DNA of 60,775 nt, taken from Mycobacterium nebraskense (lineage in GTDB: Bacteria > Actinomycetota > Actinomycetes > Mycobacteriales > Mycobacteriaceae). Positions 16,493 through 24,957 of the stretch are shown here, piece by piece. Position numbers and translations under genes: made by a program. The stretch's first letter is position 1; every line of letters begins with the position of its first letter. The stretch lies in the NCBI RefSeq assembly GCF_002102255.1, contig NZ_LQPH01000051.1, positions 1 to 60,775 on the forward strand. The letters are read 5' to 3'. The notes under the pieces were generated by a model. The model ran no database searches. It worked only from the letters and a program-made list of their open reading frames with translations, and had not been told where the DNA came from.

Positions 16493-17757
16493 GATCTGTT
16501 CCCGCCGTTTCGGGCCGTGGTTATGCGAGTTGAGGGATCGAATAGGTGGACGTCCAGAGTGTTTCGAACTCTGTGGGGCTGATGTTACCGAGGTAGCTGT
16601 GACGGCGTTCGACGTTGTAGAAGTTGTCGATGTAATCGGCCATGGCGGCGGCCAATTCGATGGTGGTGGCCCATTTGCGGGTGTTGAGCAGCTCGACTTG
16701 CATGCGGGCCCAGAACGACTCCATGGCGGCGTTGTCGAAGCAGTCGCCCACGGTGCCGAATGAGCCGAGCAGGCCCCAACGTCTCATGTTCTCCCCGAAG
16801 CTCCAGGACGTAAATTGCGTGCCGTGGTCGGCGTGCAGAATGGTTGGGCTACTTAGGGTTCTGTTGTCGACAGCCATGTTGACCGCGTTGTTGACCAGTG
16901 CGGTGTCGGCGGTGGTGGAGAAGGTGCGGGCCACGATCATCCGTGAGAAGCAGTCCAGGATCGCGCAGCAGTACACCTTGCCGTCGCGGGCGGGGTGTTC
17001 GGTGATGTCGGTGCACCACAGTTGGTTGGGCCCTGTGGCGGTGAATCGCCGATTGACCAGGTCGACTGGGGTGTCGACACCGATCAGGTTGGGCTTTCGT
17101 CGCCCCGGACGCGGCAGCCCGTGCAGGCCGTATTCGGACATGATCGAGTTGACCAGCTTGTGGTTGACGTTCATCTCGTAGTCGGCCAGCAGCGCGGCGC
17201 GGATCCGTCGGCGGCCGTAGGTGCCGCGTGATCGTTGGTGGATCTCGGTGATCGTGTCGGCCACGATCAGTCGTCGCACTTCGCGATCCGGGACGGGTCG
17301 TCGCCGGTGGTACTGCAGCAAGGACCGCGTTAATCCTGTTATCCGACAGGCGGATCGGCCGGAATGTCCTCGCGCGATCAGTCCTTCAGTGATCGCGCGT
17401 CGGCGTTTTGGGGGCACCACCGCCTGCTCGTCGAACAATTCGCACGCATCGCGGGTGAGGGCCAGCTCGGCCTCGAGCTGCGCGATGCGCTTGTAGGCGG
17501 CCGCCAGCTCGTCGGCTTCCACGCTCGGAATGCCCTCGATGAGCCCGGCGTCGATGAGTGCCTGACGTTTCCATCGGAACAGTGTGGCCTGACAGATGCA
17601 GGTCTCGGCAGCCAAGGCGGCAACGGGTTCCCCTGATCGCAGCCGTGCAACGATTTGCCGGCGCACCGAAGACGAATACTGACGGGGCATGTGACCTCCC
17701 GATGATCACTCTGCCCTCGACTCTCACAACCCTGGACCAACAACACGGGTACAGATC
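16493..17757. mobile_element. IS3-family element with single-ORF transposase
   Basis: About 1.27 kb. The ends carry GATCTGTTCCCG on the left and, reverse-complemented, GATCTGTACCCG on the right. It is adjacent to the previous IS3 element. A 3'-terminal remnant of a relative lies at about 24615-24915. Confidence 0.7.
16521..17690 (-). CDS. IS3-family transposase, OrfAB in one frame
   Basis: 389 residues in a single frame, unusual for IS3 relatives that need frameshifting. HTH at the N-terminus (RRQIVARLRSGEPVAALAAE), coiled-coil linker (AYKRIAQLEAELALTRDACE), then the integrase core LWCTDITEHPARDGKVYC (Asp), ILHADHGTQFTSW (Asp) and AMESFWARMQVELLNTR (Glu). It ends NVERRHSYLGNISPTEFETL. All catalytic residues are present; likely active. 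Confidence 0.9.
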   Translation of the reverse strand: MPRQYSSSVRRQIVARLRSGEPVAALAAETCICQATLFRWKRQALIDAGLIEGIPSVEADELAAAYKRIAQLEAELALTRDACELFDEQAVVPPKRRRAITEGLIARGHSGRSACRITGLTRSLLQYHRRRPVPDREVRRLIVADTITEIHQRSRGTYGRRRIRAALLADYEMNVNHKLVNSIMSEYGLHGLPRPGRRKPNLIGVDTPVDLVNRRFTATGPNQLWCTDITEHPARDGKVYCCAILDCFSRMIVARTFSTTADTALVNNAVNMAVDNRTLSSPTILHADHGTQFTSWSFGENMRRWGLLGSFGTVGDCFDNAAMESFWARMQVELLNTRKWATTIELAAAMADYIDNFYNVERRHSYLGNISPTEFETLWTSTYSIPQLA

Positions 17758-17984
17758 TGTTGGACTCATTCACAGGGAACACGCCAGGTCAGCCTGCCTA
17801 GGCGCGGCCGCATGTACCGAATCAGGATCGCTGACCAGGAAGCGGATGAGCGGGACGGCGTCGTTGGGGGCGGTGCCGTCCATCACCGTGGTGGCGTCGG
17901 GTGAGTTTTTGGCGATCTTCGACGGGGGATGGTCGGCTTCAGCACAGCTGAGCCCAACGGGTCACCATCATAACGGCCGTCCCG

Positions 17985-18623
17985 CTAATCCTCGGGTGGG
18001 CAAAGCGCCCCTTCCACGAGTTGGCGCAGCATTCGGGTCATGGCCACCATCTCCGGGTAACTCCGGACGTAGCCCGCGTACACCCCCACGCCGCAACCCA
18101 CGACGAGCAGCGGTTCGACCATTGCCGATGCATCAATATCCGCAGCGAGTTCGCCGCGCTCAATCGCATCGTTGACGAAGCGTGTCAATACTTTCCGAAT
18201 GATCCAAAGGGGATCGTTTTCGGTGCCAACCAATTCGGGATGGCGCTGCGATTCGATTACGCCAGTGACTAAAAACGCAGACCCGGCGGAAGTTTCCGAA
18301 CCGGCTCTCATCGCCGCGGAGATGAACGCCATCAGGCGAGCCACCAGCGAATTCTCGATGTCCGCATGTTTAACACCGGCTCCGATGACGCATTCGTTGG
18401 TCTCAACCAGCACTTCCTGATACAACGCTCGCTTGCTCGAGAAGTAGTGGTTGATCGCCGGCCGGCTCAGTTCGGCGCGCGCGGCGATGTTTTGGAGCGT
18501 CGCGCCGTCGTAGCCGCGTTCGCTAAACACCAAACGAGCAGCTTGGACAATTCGCTGACGCGCGTCGCCGGCCGTCGCGGCAGGCGGGCGGCCCGGTCTG
18601 CGATTACCCTTTTGCGGCGCCAT
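17985..18623 (-). CDS. TetR-family regulator
   Basis: A 212-residue TetR protein. The N-terminus is basic (PQKGNRRPGRPPAATAGDAR) and the HTH is ATLQNIAARAELSRPAINHY then FSSKRALYQEV. The ligand-binding half ends VVGCGVGVYAGYVRSYPEMV. It is flanked by IS3 sequence and a decayed MerR fragment, so its targets may be lost or elsewhere; the nearest intact gene is the orphan mceA, transcribed in the same direction upstream. Confidence 0.87.
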   Translation of the reverse strand: MAPQKGNRRPGRPPAATAGDARQRIVQAARLVFSERGYDGATLQNIAARAELSRPAINHYFSSKRALYQEVLVETNECVIGAGVKHADIENSLVARLMAFISAAMRAGSETSAGSAFLVTGVIESQRHPELVGTENDPLWIIRKVLTRFVNDAIERGELAADIDASAMVEPLLVVGCGVGVYAGYVRSYPEMVAMTRMLRQLVEGALCPPED

Positions 18624-18739
18624 TTCAGTGTGTCATTTGCCGCGGTGCGGCATTAGCGGTTTTGGCGGCATGATGCCAAGTGCGGGTCGTCGCCTCGATC
18701 ATTCCATGCGAATGCTCATCGATTCCACGCGGGTGTTCA

Positions 18740-18960
18740 ACAAAAGCCGCAGTGGAATACCGGCTCGCGAATCGGCTGCGCCCCGCGAAGGCAATCACCA
18801 CTGGCCGATATTGCTTGCGCCCTGGATGAGCCTGACTGGGATCTGCGCCACGTGATGCTGCATCACCGGGATCTGCTTGATGACCAGATCCGCGTCGGCG
18901 CAGGATTGCGTCGAGAGCTGTCCCGGATGCTGACTGTGCTCGCACGCGAAAACCCTCCCA
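18740..18960 (+). pseudogene. MerR-like regulator C-terminal fragment
   Basis: One plus-strand frame from about 18800 reads DEPDWDLRHVMLHHRDLLDD then QIRVGAGLRRELSRMLTVLA, which resembles the effector-side helical dimerisation region of MerR-family regulators. No HTH or start is readable upstream. It is probably a remnant in the ~377-bp gap between tetR and mceA. Confidence 0.35.
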
Positions 18961-19000
18961 CCACAAAAGCTCATCGCCCACTCTATGCGGGAATGCCCAT

Positions 19001-20410
19001 TTATGGGTTGATTGTGTTATCCCCTACCTGGCGGCCCCAGACGTATTCGATCGCATACGGCGATCCAGTGTCCAGGTGGTTGTACGGTGCAAGGCTGTTG
19101 CCGGAGTCCATCACCAACTCCGGTGCGGGCCACAAGTCGTGGGTGATCGGCTGCCAGCACCCCGGGGCTCCCCCGGGCCCACCGCGGGCGTTCACCCGCG
19201 GCAGGTTCTCGGGGTAGATGTAGGGGTTGGGCGCCCCACCGACCACCCCGGCGACACCGCCCACCAGCGAAGCGATGACGGGCGCCGCGGACACCGGGTT
19301 CGCGATCAGTCCCAGCCCGGAGAGCACCTCGGTGTCCATGTTTAACGAGTAGCCGTTGAAGCCTCCTTCGGAGGCACCCGTGATGGGCACGATGTCGTGG
19401 TAGTTGCGCAGGGCGCAGAACAGTTCGGGGCTGTAGGTGTCCAGTAGCTGGGCCGTGGGCACCAGGTCGGCGGCGCCTCGCGCCAGATACGGCCCGCCCT
19501 TGTTGAACAGCTCGGCACCGGTGTTACCGAACCCGGCCGCCGCCAACAACGCCTGATCCAAATCCTTCTGCTGCGCATTGATGGTGCGCGAGGTGATCAC
19601 CGCGTTGTTCAAGAAGTCGAACAGATCCGGCGACGCATCCGCATACGTGTCCCCCAGCGCCGCCAACCGCGCAATATCCTTGCGCGCCTGCGGCAGCTGC
19701 GGATTCACGTCATCAAGCAAGGCGTTAGCGTTGGTCACCGACTGACCGAACTTCTCCCCCAACCCCGTCAACGACTGCGCCGCCGCGCTCAACGTCAAAT
19801 TCAGCTTGACCGGATCCACCTTCTGCGCAATCGAGGTGATCGTCTGAAACAAGGTATTGATCTCGGTGGTCACCGACCGCGCATCGATCACCGTGTGCGA
19901 CGAAATCTTCTGCGGCGACGGATGAGCCGGGGTCGTCAACGCCACATACTTACCACCGAACACCGTCGTCGCCTTGATATCGGCATTCACATTCGACGGA
20001 ATCAACGCCAAATACCGCGGATACACCTCCAAGGTGAACTTCGCCGCCGGCTTCCCATCACGCACCGTCTCCGCGATCTTGCCCACCCGGCCGATCTGCA
20101 CCCCGTTATAGGTCACCTTCGAACCCGGATCCATCAGTGACCCGGCGCGGGTGGCGATCATGGTCAGCTGCGTCTTTTCGGTGAAGGCACCCCGGAACTG
20201 CCCGTACACCAAGGCCAAAATCAGCGCGAAAACGAGCAACACGGCCACGGCGATCCACTTATACGGCGGGGTCCGCGGGGCGTTGGTCTGAGTCCTGACC
20301 AACGTCCAGTCAGCGTTTCGGTACCTCGCGCAGGACAGCACGTACCCTCCTTGGCGCGCAGGTGATTTGACGATGGCGATGCACCATCGCCGAAACCTTG
20401 TCAGTTTCAT
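19001..20410 (-). CDS. Mce-family protein, MceA type (orphan)
   Basis: Mce proteins form ABC-linked lipid importers that span the mycobacterial envelope. This 469-residue copy is MceA-like: TM anchor WIAVAVLLVFALILALVYGQ, MCE domain (RAGSLMDPGSKVTYNGVQIG, NADIKATTVFGGKYVAL), helical tube region (DPVKLNLTLSAAAQSLTGLG, DDVNPQLPQARKDIARLAAL), and the MceA-specific tail (YPENLPRVNARGGPGGAPGC, then QPITHDLWPAPELVMDSG). Homologous proteins begin near RTQTNAPRTPPYKW, so the ~35 residues before that are probably foreign; a TTG at 20302 is a possible true start. None of yrbEA/B or mceB-F is present, so the gene is stranded and unlikely to form a transporter by itself. Confidence 0.85.
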   Translation of the reverse strand: MKLTRFRRWCIAIVKSPARQGGYVLSCARYRNADWTLVRTQTNAPRTPPYKWIAVAVLLVFALILALVYGQFRGAFTEKTQLTMIATRAGSLMDPGSKVTYNGVQIGRVGKIAETVRDGKPAAKFTLEVYPRYLALIPSNVNADIKATTVFGGKYVALTTPAHPSPQKISSHTVIDARSVTTEINTLFQTITSIAQKVDPVKLNLTLSAAAQSLTGLGEKFGQSVTNANALLDDVNPQLPQARKDIARLAALGDTYADASPDLFDFLNNAVITSRTINAQQKDLDQALLAAAGFGNTGAELFNKGGPYLARGAADLVPTAQLLDTYSPELFCALRNYHDIVPITGASEGGFNGYSLNMDTEVLSGLGLIANPVSAAPVIASLVGGVAGVVGGAPNPYIYPENLPRVNARGGPGGAPGCWQPITHDLWPAPELVMDSGNSLAPYNHLDTGSPYAIEYVWGRQVGDNTINP

Positions 20411-20842
20411 GAGCGGCGTAAGCGAAATGCCAGCCGGGAGGTTAGTCTGATCGGCTCCTCGCGCAAGTGGTCATGCATTTCCCGGGTCATTAGGCCGTCG
20501 TCGAGGTATGAGCAGCAGCGAGGCGGGTAATGACGTGGACGCACGCGGCCTTGGTCGGCCGGCGGCGGTCGGTGCATGCCACTGGTAATCGCGCGGCCGG
20601 TGAGCCTGAAATCCCGAACCGCACGTGTCCACACGTGAGGCTTGGTTGGCGCAAGCAGCATATTCATTGCAGACCATCGCTCTCCGTCTGCGCGATTTCG
20701 CTCGCACAACTCGGAAAGCTCGTTCGACAGCCAGACGACATGGCATGTAGTGGCAGCATCGAGGAGCTTGTGAGCCAGGGATCGTTCGACCGTTTGCCTG
20801 ACATGAATCCTCCTCCGGCGTAAAGGCGGATATGGATAAAGG
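20411..20842. other. No convincing gene
   Basis: Only a 100-codon minus-strand frame running into the mceA start, with no recognisable domain or ribosome-binding site. It may be residue of the lost upstream mce operon, but I cannot show that. Confidence 0.3.
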
Positions 20843-20902
20843 ACTACTAGTAGCGCTACACTACTACTAGTAGCGCTACACCACTACCAGTAGTGTTAGT
20901 TG
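20843..20902. repeat. Three tandem 20-bp operator-like repeats
   Basis: Units 1 and 2 are ACTACTAGTAGCGCTACACT and the same with a final C; unit 3 is diverged (ACTACCAGTAGTGTTAGTTG). Each contains the palindromes CTACTAGTAG and GTAGCGCTAC. If the IS110 copy at 20977-22266 is removed, the array lies about 80 bp upstream of the tetR at 22271, so it is probably that gene's native operator or promoter region. Confidence 0.65.
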
Positions 20903-20976
20903 CGTTGGGACGGGTCAATCGTCCGATGCAGGCACGATTCGGTGCGTGCCAGGTACCCGCGGGGCTTACGGTGATT

Positions 20977-21203
20977 TCAGTGTCAGGGTGAGGTCGCCGC
21001 GTGTTGCGGTGGTTGGATCCTGATCACCTGGTGTCTGGCTCATAGGCTCGGTGCTGCCTTCGGGTTGGCGTGCATGCGTTTTGTCGGCATCAGGTGTGAA
21101 GGACCGGCCGGCGTGACTTGATAGGAGCGTGGCATCCCCCCCGACTGAGATGTGTCCGCCGACCGGCCCAACCGTCACCTCACAGTGAATGGAGGCAACC
21201 ACC
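20977..21203 (+). ncRNA. Putative IS110 bridge RNA region, copy 1
   Basis: The 227-bp 5' noncoding end of the element. IS110-type elements transcribe a structured bridge RNA from a noncoding end; it holds separate donor- and target-recognition loops. Compared with copy 2, the region is highly conserved (2 changes in the first 64 nt) except for 21041-21064, where about 10 of 24 positions differ. That patch is the best candidate for the target loop. Confidence 0.5.
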
Positions 21204-22256
21204 ATGGTTGTTGTTGGAGCCGATGTACACAAGCGCACGCACACCTTTGTCGCGGTCGACGAGGTTGGGCGCAAGCTCGGGGAGAAGGTCGTCGAAGCGA
21301 CCACCGCCGGGCATGCTGGAGCGGTGATGTGGGCCCGGGAATGTTTCGGTGCCCAGCTGGTGTGGGCGATCGAGGATTGCCGGCACCTATCAGCCCGGTT
21401 AGAACGCGACCTTCTCACCGCAGGGCAGCAGGTCGTGCGCATCCCACCGAAGCTGATGGCTCAGACCCGTGCCTCAGCACGCACGCGCGGTAAGTCTGAC
21501 CCCATCGATGCACTGGCGGTCGCGCGCGGGTTTCTGCGTGAACCTGATCTGCCGATTGCTTCTCATGATGAGATATCGCGCGAGCTGAAGTTGTTAGTTG
21601 ACCGCCGCGAAGTCCTTGTGGCACAACGCACGGCGACGATTAGCCGGCTGCGTTGGCGAGTCCATGAACTCGATCCCGAACGGGCCCCCAAGGCTGCATC
21701 GCTGGACCGAGCCAAACACCGCCAGATCCTGGGCGCGTGGCTGATCACAGTCCCGGGCCTGGTTGCCGAACTGGCTTGTGAGGAGTTGGCCGACATCACC
21801 CGGCTCACCGAGCAGATCGATGCGTTGGCCAAGCGCATCGGCGAACGCGTTCGCGCCGTGGCGCCTACCCTGCTGGCAATACCGGGCTGTGGGGACTTGA
21901 CCGCGGCCAAACTCGTTGGGGAAACCGCCGGAGTGACTCGTTTCAAGAGCGAGGCCGCCTTCGCTCGCCATGCCGGGGTGGCGCCGATCCCGGTGTGGTC
22001 AGGTAACAGCGCGGGCAGGGTCCGCATGACTCGCTCTGGAAACCGGCAACTCAACGCGGCCGTGCACCGCATCGCGGTCACCCAGATCCGCCTCCAAGGC
22101 TGCGGGCAGGCCTACTACCGCAAACGCGTCGCCACCGGCGACTCCAAACACGAAGCCTTGCGCTGCATCAAACGACGCCTATCCCGCATCGTGTTCAGCC
22201 GTCTCCACACCGATCACCACAACCGGACCCAGCCTTGCCAAACGGCAGCGGCTTGA
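21204..22256 (+). CDS. IS110-family transposase, copy 1
   Basis: A 350-residue DEDD transposase/recombinase. The start at 21204 is preferred because GGAGG lies 9 nt upstream; the ATG at 21189 overlaps that site. The N-terminal RuvC-like domain begins VVVGADVHKRTHTFVAVDE (Asp), followed by VWAIEDCRHLSARLERDLL (Glu) and GKSDPIDALAVARG (Asp). The C-terminal domain has the helix-hairpin IPGCGDLTAAKLVGETAGVT and the catalytic-Ser-region motif VWSGNSAGRVRMTRSGNRQL. It looks intact. Confidence 0.92.
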   Translation: MVVVGADVHKRTHTFVAVDEVGRKLGEKVVEATTAGHAGAVMWARECFGAQLVWAIEDCRHLSARLERDLLTAGQQVVRIPPKLMAQTRASARTRGKSDPIDALAVARGFLREPDLPIASHDEISRELKLLVDRREVLVAQRTATISRLRWRVHELDPERAPKAASLDRAKHRQILGAWLITVPGLVAELACEELADITRLTEQIDALAKRIGERVRAVAPTLLAIPGCGDLTAAKLVGETAGVTRFKSEAAFARHAGVAPIPVWSGNSAGRVRMTRSGNRQLNAAVHRIAVTQIRLQGCGQAYYRKRVATGDSKHEALRCIKRRLSRIVFSRLHTDHHNRTQPCQTAAA

Positions 22257-22270
22257 CATAGGAGAAACAC

Positions 22271-23005
22271 ATGGAGCGCGACGCCCTTGAATTCCCCGTT
22301 GACGACGATGACGACGTCGACCCACGCCGGCTACGCTCAAGGACCCGGCTATTGGATGCTGCCACCACGCTCCTCAGCGCCGGCGGCATCGAAGCCGTCA
22401 CCGTTGACGCGGTCACCAAAGTCTCCAAAGTCGCGCGCACGACCCTGTATCGCCACTTCAGCAGCTCCACTCAGCTGCTGGCCGCCACGTTTGAACGGCT
22501 GCTGCCGCAGGTCCATCCACCGCCGGGGACGGGTCCGTTGCGCGACCAACTCATCGAACTGTTGAGCCGACAAGCCACGCTGTTCCAGGAGGCACCGCTA
22601 CACGTCACCACACTGGCTTGGGTCGCGCTTGGCCCAGCATCAAATAGCAGCGCCCAGGAAACCTACGATCGGCACGCGCTGCGGACACGAATCGTCGACC
22701 AATATCGCCAGCCGTTCGATCGCCTTTTGCAAAGCCCCAAAGCCCGCGCCGACCTCGATGAATTCGACCCGCAGCTGATCCTGTGTCAACTTGTGGGGCC
22801 ACTCGCGTTCGCTCGACTCACCGGCATGCGTGCCATCGATCGTCAAGACTGTGAGCGCATCGTCGATGACTTCCTTGCCGCGCACCGCCGCCACGCCGAT
22901 GAGCCCGCAACGCAGGCCCCCTCCGCAAACCAGCTTCCCGCAGCAGCCGCTCCGGCTACCCGAGTGTGGCCAATTGCCGACCACGAGATCGGCAACGACA
23001 GATAG
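22271..23005 (+). CDS. TetR-family regulator downstream of IS110
   Basis: A 244-residue TetR with an acidic N-terminus (FPVDDDDDVDP), HTH (IEAVTVDAVTKVSKVARTTL then YRHFSSSTQLLAATF) and a low-complexity C-terminal tail (QLPAAAAPATRVW). The start codon lies 4 bp beyond the IS110 right end, whose final GGAGAA serves as its ribosome-binding site. Its original promoter and operator repeats are now 1.3 kb upstream, so its expression may be altered or driven from the IS. Confidence 0.85.
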   Translation: MERDALEFPVDDDDDVDPRRLRSRTRLLDAATTLLSAGGIEAVTVDAVTKVSKVARTTLYRHFSSSTQLLAATFERLLPQVHPPPGTGPLRDQLIELLSRQATLFQEAPLHVTTLAWVALGPASNSSAQETYDRHALRTRIVDQYRQPFDRLLQSPKARADLDEFDPQLILCQLVGPLAFARLTGMRAIDRQDCERIVDDFLAAHRRHADEPATQAPSANQLPAAAAPATRVWPIADHEIGNDR

Positions 23006-23144
23006 TTCCGGAGGCGACCTGGACGGGTGGCCGCCACGCACCTGCGTCCCGCCGCTGTGCGGAAACGCGTACTGAACGCGGGCTGACCGCGAACTAATCC
23101 GGTAGCGACTGCCGTTTGCACCAGGTGCGCGGCGGTCGGGAATT

Positions 23145-23850
23145 GGGGTCATATCGGCGCGATCTCGGCCAGGATCAGCTGTACGCCGAGCCGTTCCGGC
23201 GCCGGCGATCTCGTCGAGACGCTCGATCTCCGGAAGCGTCTGTCGGGCGGCCATGGTGTCGTCGACGATGATCTGGCCTGGCCCGCCGCCGGCCGCGCTC
23301 GCGTTGGTGTCGCCGCTGTGGCTGCCACGTCGGTCAGGGCGCTCAGTTGCTCGTCGATGCGAATGGTTAGGGTTCGATCCGCGCGCTTAGGGTGTCAATC
23401 AGGTGAGCAAGCATCCGGCTTCGCTCCGCGTGGTGGTCGTCGAAATCGGCCGGTCAAGGCCTCGACAAGGCGCCGTGTTTGACCCGCATCCGGCCGCGGG
23501 CCAGGTCAGCGAGTTGTCCGGCGTCGCGCTCGCCAGCGATCAACGCCTCAAGCATGTCGCGAACCGAGACGGTGACTAGTTTCAACGCGCCACCGCCGGC
23601 ACTTTAATCAACGCGTCCTCGAGCAGCTTAATCAACGCGTCCTCGAGCAGCTTCTCCAGCTGCCGCCAGTAGCGGGCGCGTCCGCCGGTCAGGTCGACCC
23701 GCAGCCGTGTGTAATCGTGCAGCCGCCGCCCCGGTGCCGGCGGCACGAACGATGGCCGCAGCATGCCGTTCTCGGTGAACTTGCCAGCCACACCGCGTCC
23801 AACTTGTCGTGCTTCACGTCGCGGACGTTGACCAGCCTGCTCGAAGCGCC
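23145..23850 (-). pseudogene. Frameshifted IS110-family transposase (copy B remnant)
   Basis: Minus-strand pieces in different frames: LRPSFVPPAPGRRLHDYTRL, RYWRQLEKLLEDALIKLLED (an internal duplication of KLLEDALI), TVSVRDMLEALIAGERDAGQ, and near 23.2 kb IERLDEIAGAG. This covers the middle of an IS110/IS1111 protein without intact ends. It is related to the fragment at 1580-1752 and, as there, lies next to a copy of the duplicated tetR. Confidence 0.75.
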
Positions 23851-23870
23851 AGTGCGTGACCCTCCCAGGT

Positions 23871-24612
23871 CGGGCCCGGCGCCAGGCTAAACCACAGGCT
23901 CACAAACCAGAGTGAAATGGCGTCGGTGGGCAACCCGACCACATTTTCACGCCTGCGAGGCGTCGCCGAAGGCAATCAGGGGGCTGAACCGCCTTGCCCA
24001 GTGGGTCGGGTGAGGCTGGGAATGATGAACTCAACGACGAGCGCTTGCACGGTGCGACCGGTGGGGGGTCGGCTAGGGATGATGGACCGGAATATTAGGT
24101 AGCCGGGCAGTAGGTCCCAAAGTTCGTCGTTAATGGCGGCGCCGGCGATATCACCGCGGTCGACGGCCTGCCTCAGGATGTGCTGGACCGAGGCTTTCCA
24201 CTGCTCGAGGAACTGATGCCGTATCGCTTCGTTGAGCGCGGCGTTACGCGACACCTCGACAAGCACCGCGCGGATGGTGCTGGCGTGCTGGCGGGCCTGT
24301 TGGCTCACCAACTCCCCAAGTTCCAGCAAATCTCCCCGCAGTGTGCCGGTATCGGGCGGGACCACGACCTGGCGGATCCCCTCGATGAACGCGGTCAGCA
24401 CCAATTCGGCTTTCGACGGCCATCGCCGGTACACCGTCGCCTTGCTGGCGCGGGCGGCGGCCGCCACCGCGTCCACCGTCAACCGGTCATACCCGTGTTG
24501 CTGCAGCAGGCTTAACGTCACCGCAAGCACCTCGGCCTCCCGCGGCGACCACTGTGAGGAGTCCGCGGGACGATCGGCGATCTGGGACACAGTGCCCACG
24601 ATAGAACCGTCG
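23871..24612. repeat. Direct repeat copy B (742 bp, contains a TetR gene)
   Basis: Second copy of the segment at 1868-2607, in the same orientation. The upstream boundary, 13 bp before the tetR start, joins IS3 debris instead of the original promoter. Confidence 0.85.
23976..24599 (-). CDS. TetR-family regulator (copy B)
   Basis: About 90% identical to the TetR at 1992-2594 over 200 residues, with the same HTH (GYDRLTVDAVAAAARASKAT, VYRRWPSKAEL). The copy-A stop codon TAA is TTG-derived CAA here, so the protein runs on for QGGSAP (207 residues from the GTG at 24599). The promoter and GTAC half-sites of copy A are replaced by an IS3 remnant, so this copy may be silent or read from IS sequence. 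Confidence 0.75.
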   Translation of the reverse strand: MGTVSQIADRPADSSQWSPREAEVLAVTLSLLQQHGYDRLTVDAVAAAARASKATVYRRWPSKAELVLTAFIEGIRQVVVPPDTGTLRGDLLELGELVSQQARQHASTIRAVLVEVSRNAALNEAIRHQFLEQWKASVQHILRQAVDRGDIAGAAINDELWDLLPGYLIFRSIIPSRPPTGRTVQALVVEFIIPSLTRPTGQGGSAP

Positions 24613-24614
24613 CA

Positions 24615-24915
24615 GGTTTTGTTTCCCAGTGACTGTCCCCATCGGTTGGAGCCGTGGTCATGCGCGTTGGGTGCACAATTGGTGGATACCCAGAGCGTCT
24701 CATACGGCTGCCGGACTGATGTTGCCAAGATAGCTGTGGCGGCGTTCAACGTTATAGAAGTTGTCGAAGTAGTCGGCTATCGCACCGGCCAATTCCATGC
24801 TGGTCTCCCAGCCCGGGTGTTGAGCAGCTCGACCCGTATCCGGGCACAGAAGAACTCCATGGCGGCGTTGCCTATGCGCAATCCCCGCTGGTATCGGGCA
24901 ACACGCGTCAATCAT
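24615..24915 (-). pseudogene. IS3-family transposase 3' remnant
   Basis: Minus-strand IADYFDNFYNVERRHSYLGNISP followed in another frame by ETLWVSTNCAP matches the C-terminus of the IS3 transposase at 16521-17690 (NVERRHSYLGNISPTEFETL). Only the last ~90 codons remain, frameshifted. Confidence 0.75.
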
Positions 24916-24935
24916 GGATAATTGCCGTTATCCAT
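24914..24935. promoter_or_regulatory. Perfect 8-6-8 inverted repeat upstream of a recombinase (possible core site)
   Basis: ATGGATAA (24914-24921) and TTATCCAT (24928-24935) are perfect inverted arms around a 6-bp spacer TTGCCG. The geometry, two recombinase-binding arms around a 6-bp crossover, fits a tyrosine-recombinase core site, and it lies 22 bp upstream of the recombinase ATG. It could equally be an autoregulatory operator. Confidence 0.5.
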
Positions 24936-24957
24936 CAAATCGTGCGACCATTGCTTC

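Larger units (their letters stand above)
20977..22266 (+). mobile_element. IS110-family element, copy 1
   Basis: A 1290-bp element defined by comparison with the copy at 59417-60706 (same length, about 95% identity). Left end TCAGTGTCAGGGTGAGG, right end GCTTGACATAGGAGAA. There are no terminal inverted repeats, as expected for IS110. It sits 4 bp upstream of a tetR start codon. Confidence 0.85.

Noticed and set aside
18625..18981. 118-codon minus-strand ORF
   Set aside because: No ribosome-binding site or recognisable content; the opposite strand carries a MerR-like fragment in the same interval.
19001..20410. Complete mce operon
   Set aside because: Only the A-type gene is present; neither YrbE nor MceB-F sequences are visible on either side.
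24922..24957. Upstream TTG start for the tyrosine recombinase
   Set aside because: It would begin inside the inverted repeat and adds residues not typical of the family; ATG at 24958 preferred.
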